From Cupriavidus sp. P-10 (GTDB lineage: Bacteria > Pseudomonadota > Gammaproteobacteria > Burkholderiales > Burkholderiaceae), in contig NZ_AP025171.1 of assembly GCF_003402535.2 (NCBI RefSeq), positions 434,001 to 498,000 of the forward strand: 64,000 bases of DNA, written 5' to 3'. Positions 43,792-51,395 of this stretch are shown here, piece after piece. The notes under the pieces are model-generated. The model saw only the letters and a list, made by a program, of their open reading frames with translations, did no database searches and was not told the DNA's origin. The position numbers were made by a program, and so were the translations under genes. Within the stretch, counting starts at the first letter, position 1; every line of letters begins with the position of its first letter.

Positions 43792-44866
43792 CCTCCAGCT
43801 CGAAACCGGTGACCGCGCGGTAAGGCACCGGGTGGCTGAGCAGGCGCAGCTTGTGCGCGCCCACATCGCGCAGGATCTGCGCCCCGACGCCCAGCGCGCG
43901 CTGGGCGAAGGCCGGCGCCGGCGCGGCGGCAGGCGGCGCGGCCAGTCGCTCCAGCCGCTGCTGCGGCGATTCGCGCTCGTCCAGCAGCACCAGCACGCCG
44001 CAGCCTTCAGCACCGATGCGGGCGAGCGAGCGTTCCAGGTTCCAGGCCGGTTGCAGCGGCGTGCCGAAGGCGAGCACGTCGCGCTGCATCTCCACGGCCT
44101 GCACGCGCGTCAGCACCGGCTGGCCCGGATCGGGCTCGCCCAGCACCAGCGCCAGATGGAGCGCGTCGGCCGGCGCGTCGTGGTAGGCGTGCACGGTGAA
44201 GCGCCCGAACGGCGTGTCCAGCCGGGTCGAGTGCGTGCGGCGCAGCGCGCCTTCGGTCAGCAGCCGGTGGTGGATGAGCCCGCTGATCGAGACCGCCGCC
44301 AGCCCGTGGTGCTGCGCAAAGGCAAGCAGGGCGGGGCCGCGCAGCAGGTCGCCGTCGTCATCGAGCAGCATCGCATAGGCGCCGGCGGCGACGCGCCCGG
44401 CCAGCCGGGGCAGGTCGGAGCAGGCCTCGGCAAAGCCGGCGCGGCGCAGCACGCCGTCGGCCTGCGCGACCACCGGAAAGATGTGCCCGGGCTGGACCAG
44501 GTCCGCCGGCTGCGCACGCGCAGCCGCCGCCACGCGCAGCGTCAGCGCCCGGTCCGCGGCGGAAATGCCGGTGCTGACGCCGGTGGCTGCTTCGATCGAC
44601 ACCGTGTAGCGCTCGCGCTGGCGCTGGTTGGCGGCCATCGGCGGCAACTGCAGCCGATCCCGGCGCGCCTCGGTGATGGCCATGCAGACCAGGCCGCGCG
44701 CCTCCGCGGCCATGAAGTTGACGTCGGCCTCCGTGGTGCGTTCGGCGGCCACCAGCACGCAGCCAGTGGCCTCCGCGGTCTCGTCTTCGATCACCACCAC
44801 GCGCTGGCCGGCGGCCAGCGCGGCAAGCACGTTGGCCATCGGCGGCAGGACGTTGGCCGTGTTCAT
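43766..44866 (-). CDS. RibB-RibA-like protein with eroded active sites
   Basis: 366 residues: a dihydroxybutanone-phosphate synthase (RibB) domain (1-205) and a GTP-cyclohydrolase-II-like domain (206-366). RibB hallmarks remain in part (FMAAEARGLVC, TGISAADR, PGHIFP), but the Mg/substrate loop RENEGD reads AEATGC (31-36) and the catalytic His of GHTEA is Phe (GFAEA, 144-148). The second domain lacks the zinc Cys cluster expected after VLTRVQAVE. It may therefore be non-catalytic or do other chemistry. RibBX fusions with a degenerate second domain are known; loss in both domains is odd. AGGAGG precedes ATG 44866, which overlaps the esterase stop. Confidence 0.82.
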   Translation of the reverse strand: MNTANVLPPMANVLAALAAGQRVVVIEDETAEATGCVLVAAERTTEADVNFMAAEARGLVCMAITEARRDRLQLPPMAANQRQRERYTVSIEAATGVSTGISAADRALTLRVAAAARAQPADLVQPGHIFPVVAQADGVLRRAGFAEACSDLPRLAGRVAAGAYAMLLDDDGDLLRGPALLAFAQHHGLAAVSISGLIHHRLLTEGALRRTHSTRLDTPFGRFTVHAYHDAPADALHLALVLGEPDPGQPVLTRVQAVEMQRDVLAFGTPLQPAWNLERSLARIGAEGCGVLVLLDERESPQQRLERLAAPPAAAPAPAFAQRALGVGAQILRDVGAHKLRLLSHPVPYRAVTGFELEVTEFVPPG

Positions 44867-45816
44867 GCTGCCTCCTGCCGGCTGTTGCCGAATGCCCGGA
44901 CCAGCGCCGCCGCGGCCACATCCAGCGCATCGCTGGCCGCGTCGATCACGCCCTGCATGCTGATAAAGCCGTGGAACTGCCCCGGCCAGCGCCGCACGGT
45001 GGCGCTGTGGCCCGCGCGTTGCAGCGCCTCGCCGTAGGCTTCGCCCTGGTCGCGCAGCGGGTCGAACTCGGCGGTGATGATGGTCGCAGGCGGCAGGGCA
45101 TGCAGATCGCGCTGCTGCAGCGGGCTCGCGCGCACGTCGGCGGCGTCGGCGCGATCGGCAAGGTACTGGGTGCGATACCAGTCCAGTTCCGCCGCGCCGA
45201 GGAAGTAGCCGGCCGCGCAATCGCGATAGCTCGCGCTGGCCGTCGCGCCATCGGTGCAGTCCAGGTAGGGATAGAGCAGCAGCTGATGCCGCAGGGCGAT
45301 GCCGCTGCCGCGCAACTGCTGGCAAGCCACGGCGGCGAGGTTGCCGCCGGCGCTGTCGCCCGCCACGGCGATCCGTGACGGGTCCGCACCCAGTTGCGCC
45401 GCATGCGCGGCCGCCCATCGCACCGCCGCGACCGCATCATCCGCGGCGGCCGGGAAGCGCGCTTCCGGCGCGAGCCGGTAGTCGACCGACAGCACCAGCG
45501 CGCCGCTGCGGCGCGCCAGGCTGCGGCAGATGTTGTCGTGCGAATCCAGGCCGCACAGCACAAAGCCGCCGCCGTGGAAATAGATGACAAGCGGCAGCGC
45601 GGCGCTGTCGTCCGGCCGGTACAGACGGGCCTTCAGCGGGCCGGCCGCACCGTCCAGGGTCAGGTCTTGCTGCGCGGCGATGGCGTCGCCGGGCGCGAAC
45701 CCCGGCATGGCCGCCAGCGCGGCACGATAGTCGGCGGCGCGCAGCGTGGAGAAGTCTGGGCTGGGCATGGCGGCCATGGCATCAAGCATGGCGCGGGCCT
45801 GGGGGTCGAGCGGCAT
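44863..45816 (-). CDS. Alpha/beta-hydrolase fold-3 esterase (HSL-like)
   Basis: 317 residues of the hormone-sensitive-lipase family: oxyanion motif YFHGGGFVLCG, nucleophile elbow GDSAGGN, acid in TAEFDPLRD and His in GQFHGF. It hydrolyses short-chain or bulky esters; in this context a steroid ester or lactone is conceivable. ATG 45816 has GGGAG upstream and is preferred over 45846. It is the middle gene of a leftward SDR-esterase-RibBA-like operon; the stop overlaps the next start (ATGA). Confidence 0.87.
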   Translation of the reverse strand: MPLDPQARAMLDAMAAMPSPDFSTLRAADYRAALAAMPGFAPGDAIAAQQDLTLDGAAGPLKARLYRPDDSAALPLVIYFHGGGFVLCGLDSHDNICRSLARRSGALVLSVDYRLAPEARFPAAADDAVAAVRWAAAHAAQLGADPSRIAVAGDSAGGNLAAVACQQLRGSGIALRHQLLLYPYLDCTDGATASASYRDCAAGYFLGAAELDWYRTQYLADRADAADVRASPLQQRDLHALPPATIITAEFDPLRDQGEAYGEALQRAGHSATVRRWPGQFHGFISMQGVIDAASDALDVAAAALVRAFGNSRQEAA

Positions 45817-45849
45817 GGTGTCTCCCGGTTGCCGTTGAGGATTCAAAGT

Positions 45850-46665
45850 TCAGAGCGCGAACACCGGCTGGCTGCCGGCGGCAATGCCTTGCGCGCGCGC
45901 CAGCGCGGCCTGCGCGGCCTGCTCGTGCGGCAGGATCCAGAAGCGGCCGGCCGCCACGCCATCGAGGATCACGTGCGCGACCTCGTCCGGCGTCATGCCG
46001 GCGGCAATGCCGCTGCGCAGCGCGCCGTTCATCTGGTTCACCTCCTGCGAGCCGGCGCCATCCAGGTCCGCCGCGATGCCGGTGGCGACCGGGCCGGGGC
46101 AGACCACCGACACCTGGATCGGCAGGCCGGCCGCCTGCAGCTCCAGCGCGAGGCCTTCGCTGAGCGCTACCACGCCCTGCTTGGACAGCGTGTAGGGCGC
46201 CAGCCAGGGGCCGACCGCGAGGCCCGCCATCGACGCCACGTTGACGATATGGCCCGAGCCCTGCGCCGCCATGCGCGGCACGAAGCAGCGCAGCGCGTGC
46301 AGCACGCTCCACAGGTTGATGCGCAGCACGCGCTCGAATACTTCCGGCGCCAGCTCCCAGCAGCGCCCGGTGGCCAGCACGCCGGCGTTGTTGACCAGCA
46401 GGTCGACGCGGCCCAGGCGCAGGAAGGCTTCCGCGCACAAGTGCTCCATCTGGCGCGCGTCGGCGACGTCGGTCGGGATGGCAATTGCGATGGCCCCCTG
46501 GCCGGCAAGCGCCGCGCGCGTCGCTTCCAGTGCATCGGCGTCGATATCGGCGAGCGCCAGCGCGTAGCCTTGCGCCGCCAACGCGTGTGCCAGCGCGCGG
46601 CCGATGCCGCTGCCCGCACCGGTGATCACTGCGGCCTGCTGCCGCGGGTTTGCCGCCATGGTCAT
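45850..46665 (-). CDS. SDR-family oxidoreductase
   Basis: 271 residues, classical SDR: TGAGSGIG, NNAG, catalytic Ser in VASMAGLAVG and Y-x3-K in YTLSK. The C-terminal part is of the long-tail type (GRFWILPHEQ), seen in many bacterial hydroxy-acid or steroid SDRs. GGAG precedes ATG 46665; Met at 46659 is an alternative. It is the first gene of the leftward operon with the esterase and RibBA-like genes. Confidence 0.85.
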   Translation of the reverse strand: MTMAANPRQQAAVITGAGSGIGRALAHALAAQGYALALADIDADALEATRAALAGQGAIAIAIPTDVADARQMEHLCAEAFLRLGRVDLLVNNAGVLATGRCWELAPEVFERVLRINLWSVLHALRCFVPRMAAQGSGHIVNVASMAGLAVGPWLAPYTLSKQGVVALSEGLALELQAAGLPIQVSVVCPGPVATGIAADLDGAGSQEVNQMNGALRSGIAAGMTPDEVAHVILDGVAAGRFWILPHEQAAQAALARAQGIAAGSQPVFAL

Positions 46666-46749
46666 GGTTCTCCGTGGAAAAAATCGGGAATGACGGGCAG
46701 CGGGGATCGCCGCCCATGGCTGACTTGTAGCGGCGGCGCGGCGGCGCGG

Positions 46750-46766
46750 CATCGTCTGTTTGGGTA
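46750..46766 (-). promoter_or_regulatory. Weak operator-like site upstream of the SDR operon
   Basis: On the minus strand TACCCAAACAGACGATG. The right half CAGACGATG is identical to that of operator copies H and I, while the left half is poor and one base shorter. It lies 84 bases before the SDR start, which fits the spacing of the other copies. Confidence 0.4.
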
Positions 46767-46836
46767 GGGCGGCGTCACATGGCGCCATCTGGCGCATAGG
46801 TGTTTGCCCGCGCCTGGCCGGCCATGGGTCTGCCCT

Positions 46837-46854
46837 TAGTCTGTTTGGAGTATG
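46837..46854 (+). promoter_or_regulatory. Weak catabolic operator copy G
   Basis: TAGTCTGTTTGGAGTATG, 12 of 16 fixed positions, oriented toward the second LuxR gene but 229 bases from its start. Confidence 0.4.
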
Positions 46855-46980
46855 TGTTTGCGACGCCGGCGCGTGAGGATTGGCCTGTCCCGCGGGACTA
46901 GTCCGGCGTGCCTGTCATGCCGGCATGGACTAGGGCAAACCATGAAGGCAGGGGGCAAGCCGCGACCCCTTCGCCGTCCC

Positions 46981-46986
46981 TATAAT
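46981..46986 (+). promoter_or_regulatory. Consensus -10 element before the LuxR gene
   Basis: TATAAT, the only perfect sigma70 -10 box noticed in this part of the window, 97 bases before ATG 47084. No good -35 box lies 16-18 bases upstream, which fits an activator-dependent promoter. Confidence 0.5.
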
Positions 46987-47083
46987 CGGGGCACAAAAAA
47001 GGGCCGCAGAGCTCGCAGGAAGGCCAGCCGCCCGGCACGTCCGGGGCGCTGCGCACGCCACAATGGAGACAGAGGAAATGCTG

Positions 47084-48265
47084 ATGGAGGCGAGCCACAA
47101 CCAGGCAGCCGCGCACCTGTTCGCGCAGACGACGGTGTCGCTGTCTGACTTCAGCGCGTTGCTGGGCAATATCTACCAGGGACCGATGGAACAGGTGCCG
47201 TGGGGCAAGGCGCTGGAGCAGATCCGCAGGCAGCTCGACGCCAACTACGTCACGCTGATCCTACGCTCGCCTGCCACGGACCGGCGCGGGCTCATGATCA
47301 ATGCCTCGGAGCACGGTGGTTCGACGCTACCGGGCGAGACTTCCTACAACAACTACTACTACGCGCTCGATCCTTTCATCGGCCTGCCGTCGGACCGCGT
47401 GGTGACCATCGACGAGCATCTCGGGCCGGGCGTCTGGTGCCAGAGCGAAATCTACCTGCAGTTCCTCAAGGACATCGGCATCCGCTACATCCTGGGCGCG
47501 GACCTGCGTACCGACGATGGCGTGGAATGCCGCTTCCGTGTCTGCCGCAAGCATGACGGCCGCGACTTCTCGGCCGCCGACAAGGCGCTGTGCACCGCGC
47601 TGCTGCCGCACCTGAAGCGCGCGGTGGACCTGCACTCGCGCCTCGACGTGGTGGAGTCGGAGCGCACTGTCTATGCCAGCGCCATCGACCGCATGCTGGT
47701 CGGCATGGTGATCCTCGACGAGTCCGGCGCCATCATCAAGACCAACGCCGCCGCCGACGAGATCCTGGGCGCCAAGGACGGCATGCGGATCGCCAAGGGC
47801 GGGCTGGACGTGGAATACGGCCAGGAGAACCGCAAGTTCCAGCGGTCGCTGCGCCAGGCGATGATGGGGCACCTGGGCACCGCGCCGGCGCTGATGGAAG
47901 CGATGTCGATCACGCGTCCGTCCGGCAGCGCCAGGCTGGGCGTGCTGATCCGCACCATCCCGCTCAGCGAGTGGTCGGAGGACAACCGCAAGCGCCCGGC
48001 CTGTGTGGTCTTCATCCGCGATCCCGAACGGCGCTCGCAGGCCTCGCACGATGTGGTGCGCCAGCTGTTCGACCTCACGCCCGCGGAGACGCAGCTGGCG
48101 CTGCAACTCGCCAACGGCCTCACGCTCGATGAAGCCGCGGACGAACTGGGCATCAGCAAGAACACGGCACGCGCGCACCTGCGCGCGATCTTCTCCAAGA
48201 CCGGCGTGACCCGGCAGGCCACGCTGGTGCGCATGCTGCTGAGCAGCGTGATTTCTCTGGGCTAA
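47084..48265 (+). CDS. LuxR-family regulator, copy 2
   Basis: 393 residues. The C-terminal LuxR/NarL helix-turn-helix (LTPAETQLALQLANGLTLDE, then SKNTARAHLRAIFSKTG) is nearly the same as in the regulator at 35284-36423, and the N-terminal part aligns throughout (IYQGPMEQVPWGKAL against LYQGPTEAVPWAGFL). A PAS-like core lies near residues 205-240 (IDRMLVGMVILDESG). It probably activates the steroid genes, by analogy with TeiR. ATG 47084 has AGAGGA seven bases upstream; ATG 47078 or 47063 would add 2 or 7 residues. Confidence 0.85.
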   Translation: MEASHNQAAAHLFAQTTVSLSDFSALLGNIYQGPMEQVPWGKALEQIRRQLDANYVTLILRSPATDRRGLMINASEHGGSTLPGETSYNNYYYALDPFIGLPSDRVVTIDEHLGPGVWCQSEIYLQFLKDIGIRYILGADLRTDDGVECRFRVCRKHDGRDFSAADKALCTALLPHLKRAVDLHSRLDVVESERTVYASAIDRMLVGMVILDESGAIIKTNAAADEILGAKDGMRIAKGGLDVEYGQENRKFQRSLRQAMMGHLGTAPALMEAMSITRPSGSARLGVLIRTIPLSEWSEDNRKRPACVVFIRDPERRSQASHDVVRQLFDLTPAETQLALQLANGLTLDEAADELGISKNTARAHLRAIFSKTGVTRQATLVRMLLSSVISLG

Positions 48266-48273
48266 GGCAAACG

Positions 48274-48618
48274 TCAGGGCTTTGCGCTGAGCACCAGCGC
48301 AAAGCCCTGCGGAGTCTGCAGTACCGCGCGGGTTTCATGCGGGCCCTGCGCCGCGGGCAGCGTCACGGCGGCACCCGCATCCACCAGCCGCGCGATCGCC
48401 GCGGCAATCTCCTCACCCTCATCCACCTTGAACGCGAGCACGGGCTGGTCCACCAGCCGTTCTTCGCCGGCCACCAGCGCCAGCGTGAGTGCGCCCGCAT
48501 CCAGCGCGCAATAGCGGTCGCCATCGCGAAACTTCACGGCCAGTCCGAGTCCTTCCGTGAAGAACGGCAGCGCGGCGTCGAGGTTTGCAACGGGGTAAAG
48601 CAGCAGTCTGGCTTGCAT
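48274..48618 (-). CDS. VOC-family (glyoxalase-like) protein
   Basis: 114 residues, a single vicinal-oxygen-chelate domain: LLLYPVANLDAALPFFTEGLGL start, RYCALDAGALTLALVAG middle and ETRAVLQTPQGFALVL end. It is too short to be the two-domain ring-cleavage dioxygenase. A role as resistance protein, isomerase or binding protein is open. Met at 48618 follows CAGGA; the longer frame lacks a ribosome binding site. Its stop lies eight bases from the LuxR stop, so the two genes converge. Confidence 0.75.
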   Translation of the reverse strand: MQARLLLYPVANLDAALPFFTEGLGLAVKFRDGDRYCALDAGALTLALVAGEERLVDQPVLAFKVDEGEEIAAAIARLVDAGAAVTLPAAQGPHETRAVLQTPQGFALVLSAKP

Positions 48619-48697
48619 GGTGTCCTGGTCCTTTCGAAGTTCAAGAACGGGCATCGGTGCCCGCGAACCATGATAGGGATGCGCCAGGCACTGCTCA

Positions 48698-48715
48698 TAA
48701 TCCAATCAGACGATG
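48698..48715 (+). promoter_or_regulatory. Catabolic operator copy H
   Basis: TAATCCAATCAGACGATG, 13 of 16 fixed positions, oriented toward the luciferase-like monooxygenase gene and 119 bases before its start. It shares ATCAGACGATG with copy I. Confidence 0.6.
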
Positions 48716-48834
48716 TTGCAACGCCTTGCGCCGCCCACACTGCAAGCACACAGGCCGCTTCCGGCCCGAGGCGCGGCAACCGGCGGCGTCCCGGCGGCGG
48801 TCCTGAACCACCACTGCCAGGGAAGGGGACTGCA

Positions 48835-49986
48835 ATGCGTTTTTCGCTGATCTATGAAGCACAGACCGTCGATGCCTCGCGCGCCGGTGACCACAAGGTG
48901 TTCGATGAAATCATGGAACAGGTGGTGCTGGCCGAGGACATGGGCTTCGACGTGGTCTGGGCGGTCGAGCACACCGCGCTGACCAACTACGCGCACATGA
49001 GCGCGCCGGAGACGTTCCTCGCTTTCGTTGCCGGGCGCACGCAGCGCATCGGCATCGGCCACGGCGTGGTGTGCCTGCCGCCGGCGATGAACCACCCGGT
49101 CAAGGTGGCCGAGCGCATCGCCACGCTCGACATCCTGTCCGGCGGCCGCGTTCACTTCGGCGTGGGCAAGGGCGGCACGCAGCAGGAAGCGGGCACCTTT
49201 GGCTACGACCTGAACAGCCTGCACCCGATGATCGACGAGTCGATGTACCTGATCCCCAAGATCATGACGCAGGACGAGATCGAGCACGATGGCGAGTTCA
49301 TCAAGATCCCGCGCCGCCCGATCCACCCCAAGCCGCGCCAGGATCCGCATCCGCTGATGTACCTGGCCTGCACCAATGCCGACACGCTGCAACGCGCCGG
49401 CGCGCGCGGCATGGGTGCGCTGGTGCTCGGCTTCGGCGGCCCGGAGGATGTGGCCAGGAAGAACGAGATCTATCGCACCGCGTGGGAGTGCCGCAAGCCG
49501 GAGGACCAGGTCGGCTTCCGCCCGCACCAGCACCTCGCCGCGCTGTGCCCGACCATCGTGCTGGAGGATGGACTGGCAGCGCGCAAGATCGGCATCAAGG
49601 GCCAGCGCTATTTCATGGAGTCGCTGTCGTACTGGTATGCCGGCGGCGAGCGCCCGGATCCGGCTGCCTGGGACGACGAGCATGTCACCGCGACGGACGC
49701 GCAGGGCAAGGCTGTCATCAACACGAAGTTTGCTTCCGAGAAGGTCTCGGTGGACTTCAGCGACCCGTCGATGATGATGCTGAACCCCAATCACGCCTAC
49801 GGCACGGTGGAGGACTGCATCGGCTACGTGCAGCGCCTGATCGATACCGGCGCCGATGAAATCCTGTTCATCTGCCAGATGGGCACGGTGCCGCAGTGGG
49901 CGCAGCTCGAGACCATCCGCAATATCGGCGAGCACGTGATCCCGCATTTCCGCCAGCAGGGCCGCAAGCTGCGCGCGCTGGCGTGA
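48835..49986 (+). CDS. Luciferase-like (LLM) flavin-dependent monooxygenase
   Basis: 383 residues with the TIM-barrel pattern of bacterial luciferase relatives: an N-terminal beta strand (MRFSLIYEAQT), FDVVWAVEHTALTNYAH, RIGIGHGVVCLPPAMNHPVKVAER, and LDILSGGRVHFGVGKGG. Such enzymes use reduced FMN (or F420 in actinobacteria) to hydroxylate or to insert oxygen in Baeyer-Villiger fashion. It has its own operator copy and precedes the steroid operon, so it likely oxidises a steroid intermediate, perhaps supplied with reduced flavin by the reductase at 53147-53683. GGAAGGGGA lies before ATG 48835. Substrate unknown. Confidence 0.87.
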   Translation: MRFSLIYEAQTVDASRAGDHKVFDEIMEQVVLAEDMGFDVVWAVEHTALTNYAHMSAPETFLAFVAGRTQRIGIGHGVVCLPPAMNHPVKVAERIATLDILSGGRVHFGVGKGGTQQEAGTFGYDLNSLHPMIDESMYLIPKIMTQDEIEHDGEFIKIPRRPIHPKPRQDPHPLMYLACTNADTLQRAGARGMGALVLGFGGPEDVARKNEIYRTAWECRKPEDQVGFRPHQHLAALCPTIVLEDGLAARKIGIKGQRYFMESLSYWYAGGERPDPAAWDDEHVTATDAQGKAVINTKFASEKVSVDFSDPSMMMLNPNHAYGTVEDCIGYVQRLIDTGADEILFICQMGTVPQWAQLETIRNIGEHVIPHFRQQGRKLRALA

Positions 49987-50009
49987 ACATTTGCTGACCG
50001 ATGGCTTGC

Positions 50010-50037
50010 GCCTCTCTCCCGCAAGCGGGAGAGAGGC
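50010..50037. repeat. REP-like palindrome, copy 4, with conserved tail
   Basis: GCCTCTCTCCCGC-AA-GCGGGAGAGAGGC, perfect 13-bp arms. The tail CGGGGGAGAGGGC then GGCGC and AGTGCCGCGC (to about 50076) matches the tail of copy 2. It follows the monooxygenase stop by 23 bases. Confidence 0.8.
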
Positions 50038-50092
50038 CGGGGGAGAGGGCCGGCGCATCCACGAAGTGCCGCGCACCGGATCGCGAAACAGC

Positions 50093-50110
50093 TAGTCCCA
50101 TCAGACGATG
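50093..50110 (+). promoter_or_regulatory. Catabolic operator copy I
   Basis: TAGTCCCATCAGACGATG, 14 of 16 fixed positions, 64 bases before the GTG start of the hydroxylase gene, which opens the largest operon of the region (50175-59315). Confidence 0.7.
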
Positions 50111-50174
50111 GCGCCCCGCCCACCCGATGCAAACATCAACGCCAGCCACAAGACAAAGCACAAAGGAGACCGCG

Positions 50175-51368
50175 GTGCATCACGACAACAACCCCAAGGA
50201 ACTGGCCGCGCGCCTGATCGCGCGCGCCGAGCAGATGATCCCCGCGCTGGCGGAACGCGCCACCCGTGCCGAAGCCGAAGCGCGCATCCCCGCCGAAACC
50301 ATCGCCGAGATGCAGGCCGCGGGCTTCTTCAAGGTGCTGCAGCCGCGCCGCCACGGTGGCTACGAGCTCGACCCGCAGACCTTCTTCCGCATCCAGATGG
50401 CGCTGGCCAGGGGCTGCATGTCCACCGCCTGGGTCTACGGCGTGGTGGGCGTGCACAACTGGCAGCTCGCCCTGTTCGACGAGCGCGCGCAGCAGGAGGT
50501 CTGGGGCAACGATCCCGCCACGCTGATCGCCTCGACCTACATGCCGGTCGGCAAGGTCACCCCGGTCGAAGGCGGCTATCGCTTCTCCGGCCACTGGAAG
50601 TTCTCCAGCGGCAGCGAACTGTGCGACTGGATCTTCCTTGGCGGCCTGGTGCCGCCGTCCGAACCGGGCGGCGCCTATGACTACCGCACCTTCCTGCTGC
50701 CGCGCTCCGACTACAGGATCGTGCGCAACTGGGACGTGCTGGGCCTGCGCGCCACCGGCAGCCACGACATCGTCGTCGATGATGTGTTCGTCCCCGACTA
50801 CCGCACGCACCGCGCCGTCGATGGCGCCATGGGCACCAGCCCGGGCCTGGCGGTGAACGACGTGCCGCTGTACCGCCTGCCATTCGCGCAGATATTCGTG
50901 CGTGCCGTGTGCACCGCGTGCATCGGCGCGCTGGAGGGCACCCTCGACGATTTCGTCGCCTACGCCGACGGCCGCGTCAGCAGCAATGGGGGCAGCAAGA
51001 CCGCGGAGGACGGCGGTGCGCAACTGGCCTGCGCCAATGCCCAGGTGGCCGTCGACGAAATGCGCACCGTCCTCGAACGCAACTTCGACGAGCTGCTGGC
51101 GGTTGCGCGCGAAGGTGGCCAGGTGCAGACGCCGCGCCGCCTGCATTTCCGCTACCAGTCGTCCCAGGTGGCCGAGCGCTGCGCGCAGCTGGCCAACAGC
51201 CTGCTTCGGTATGCCGGTGGCAACGGCATCTACCGCACCAACCCGATGGTGCGCCGCTTCCTCGACCTGCACGCGGCGCGCGCCCACTACGCCAACAACC
51301 TGGACCGCTTCGGCCAGAACCTGGGCGGCGTGATGATGGGCCGCGCCAACACCGACTTCTTCATCTGA
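50175..51368 (+). CDS. hsaA: Flavin-dependent hydroxylase of the HsaA/acyl-CoA dehydrogenase-like family
   Basis: 397 residues with the acyl-CoA dehydrogenase fold of group D two-component monooxygenases: N-terminal helices (AEMQAAGFFKVLQPRRHGG), GYRFSGHWKFSSGSELCDW, VLGLRATGSHDIVV and a C-terminal helical bundle with RYAGGNGIYRTNP. In steroid degraders HsaA/TesA2 hydroxylates the aromatised A ring with reduced flavin from HsaB/TesA1; the reductase gene lies two genes downstream. The start is GTG 50175 with AAAGGAG seven bases upstream; no ATG fits. The symbol is by family and context. Confidence 0.82.
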   Translation: MHHDNNPKELAARLIARAEQMIPALAERATRAEAEARIPAETIAEMQAAGFFKVLQPRRHGGYELDPQTFFRIQMALARGCMSTAWVYGVVGVHNWQLALFDERAQQEVWGNDPATLIASTYMPVGKVTPVEGGYRFSGHWKFSSGSELCDWIFLGGLVPPSEPGGAYDYRTFLLPRSDYRIVRNWDVLGLRATGSHDIVVDDVFVPDYRTHRAVDGAMGTSPGLAVNDVPLYRLPFAQIFVRAVCTACIGALEGTLDDFVAYADGRVSSNGGSKTAEDGGAQLACANAQVAVDEMRTVLERNFDELLAVAREGGQVQTPRRLHFRYQSSQVAERCAQLANSLLRYAGGNGIYRTNPMVRRFLDLHAARAHYANNLDRFGQNLGGVMMGRANTDFFI

Positions 51369-51395
51369 AGCCGCGCACCGGCAAGGGAATCCATC

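Larger units (their letters stand above)
46666..47083. other. Divergent promoter region of SDR and LuxR genes
   Basis: 418 bases. It holds two weak operator-like sites (46750-46766 and 46837-46854), a perfect palindrome GGACTAGTCC at 46895-46904 containing the operator half TAGTCC, another half-site GGACTAG near 46927, and a consensus -10 box TATAAT at 46981-46986. No protein gene is convincing. Confidence 0.6.

Noticed and set aside
43700..45000. FMN riboswitch upstream of the RibBA-like gene
   Set aside because: The gene starts inside the upstream esterase gene (ATGA overlap), so there is no leader, and no RFN-like fold was seen.
48274..48618. VOC protein as the missing extradiol ring-cleavage dioxygenase
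   Set aside because: At 114 residues it has only one VOC domain; TesB/HsaC-type dioxygenases are about 290-300 residues with two modules and three metal ligands.
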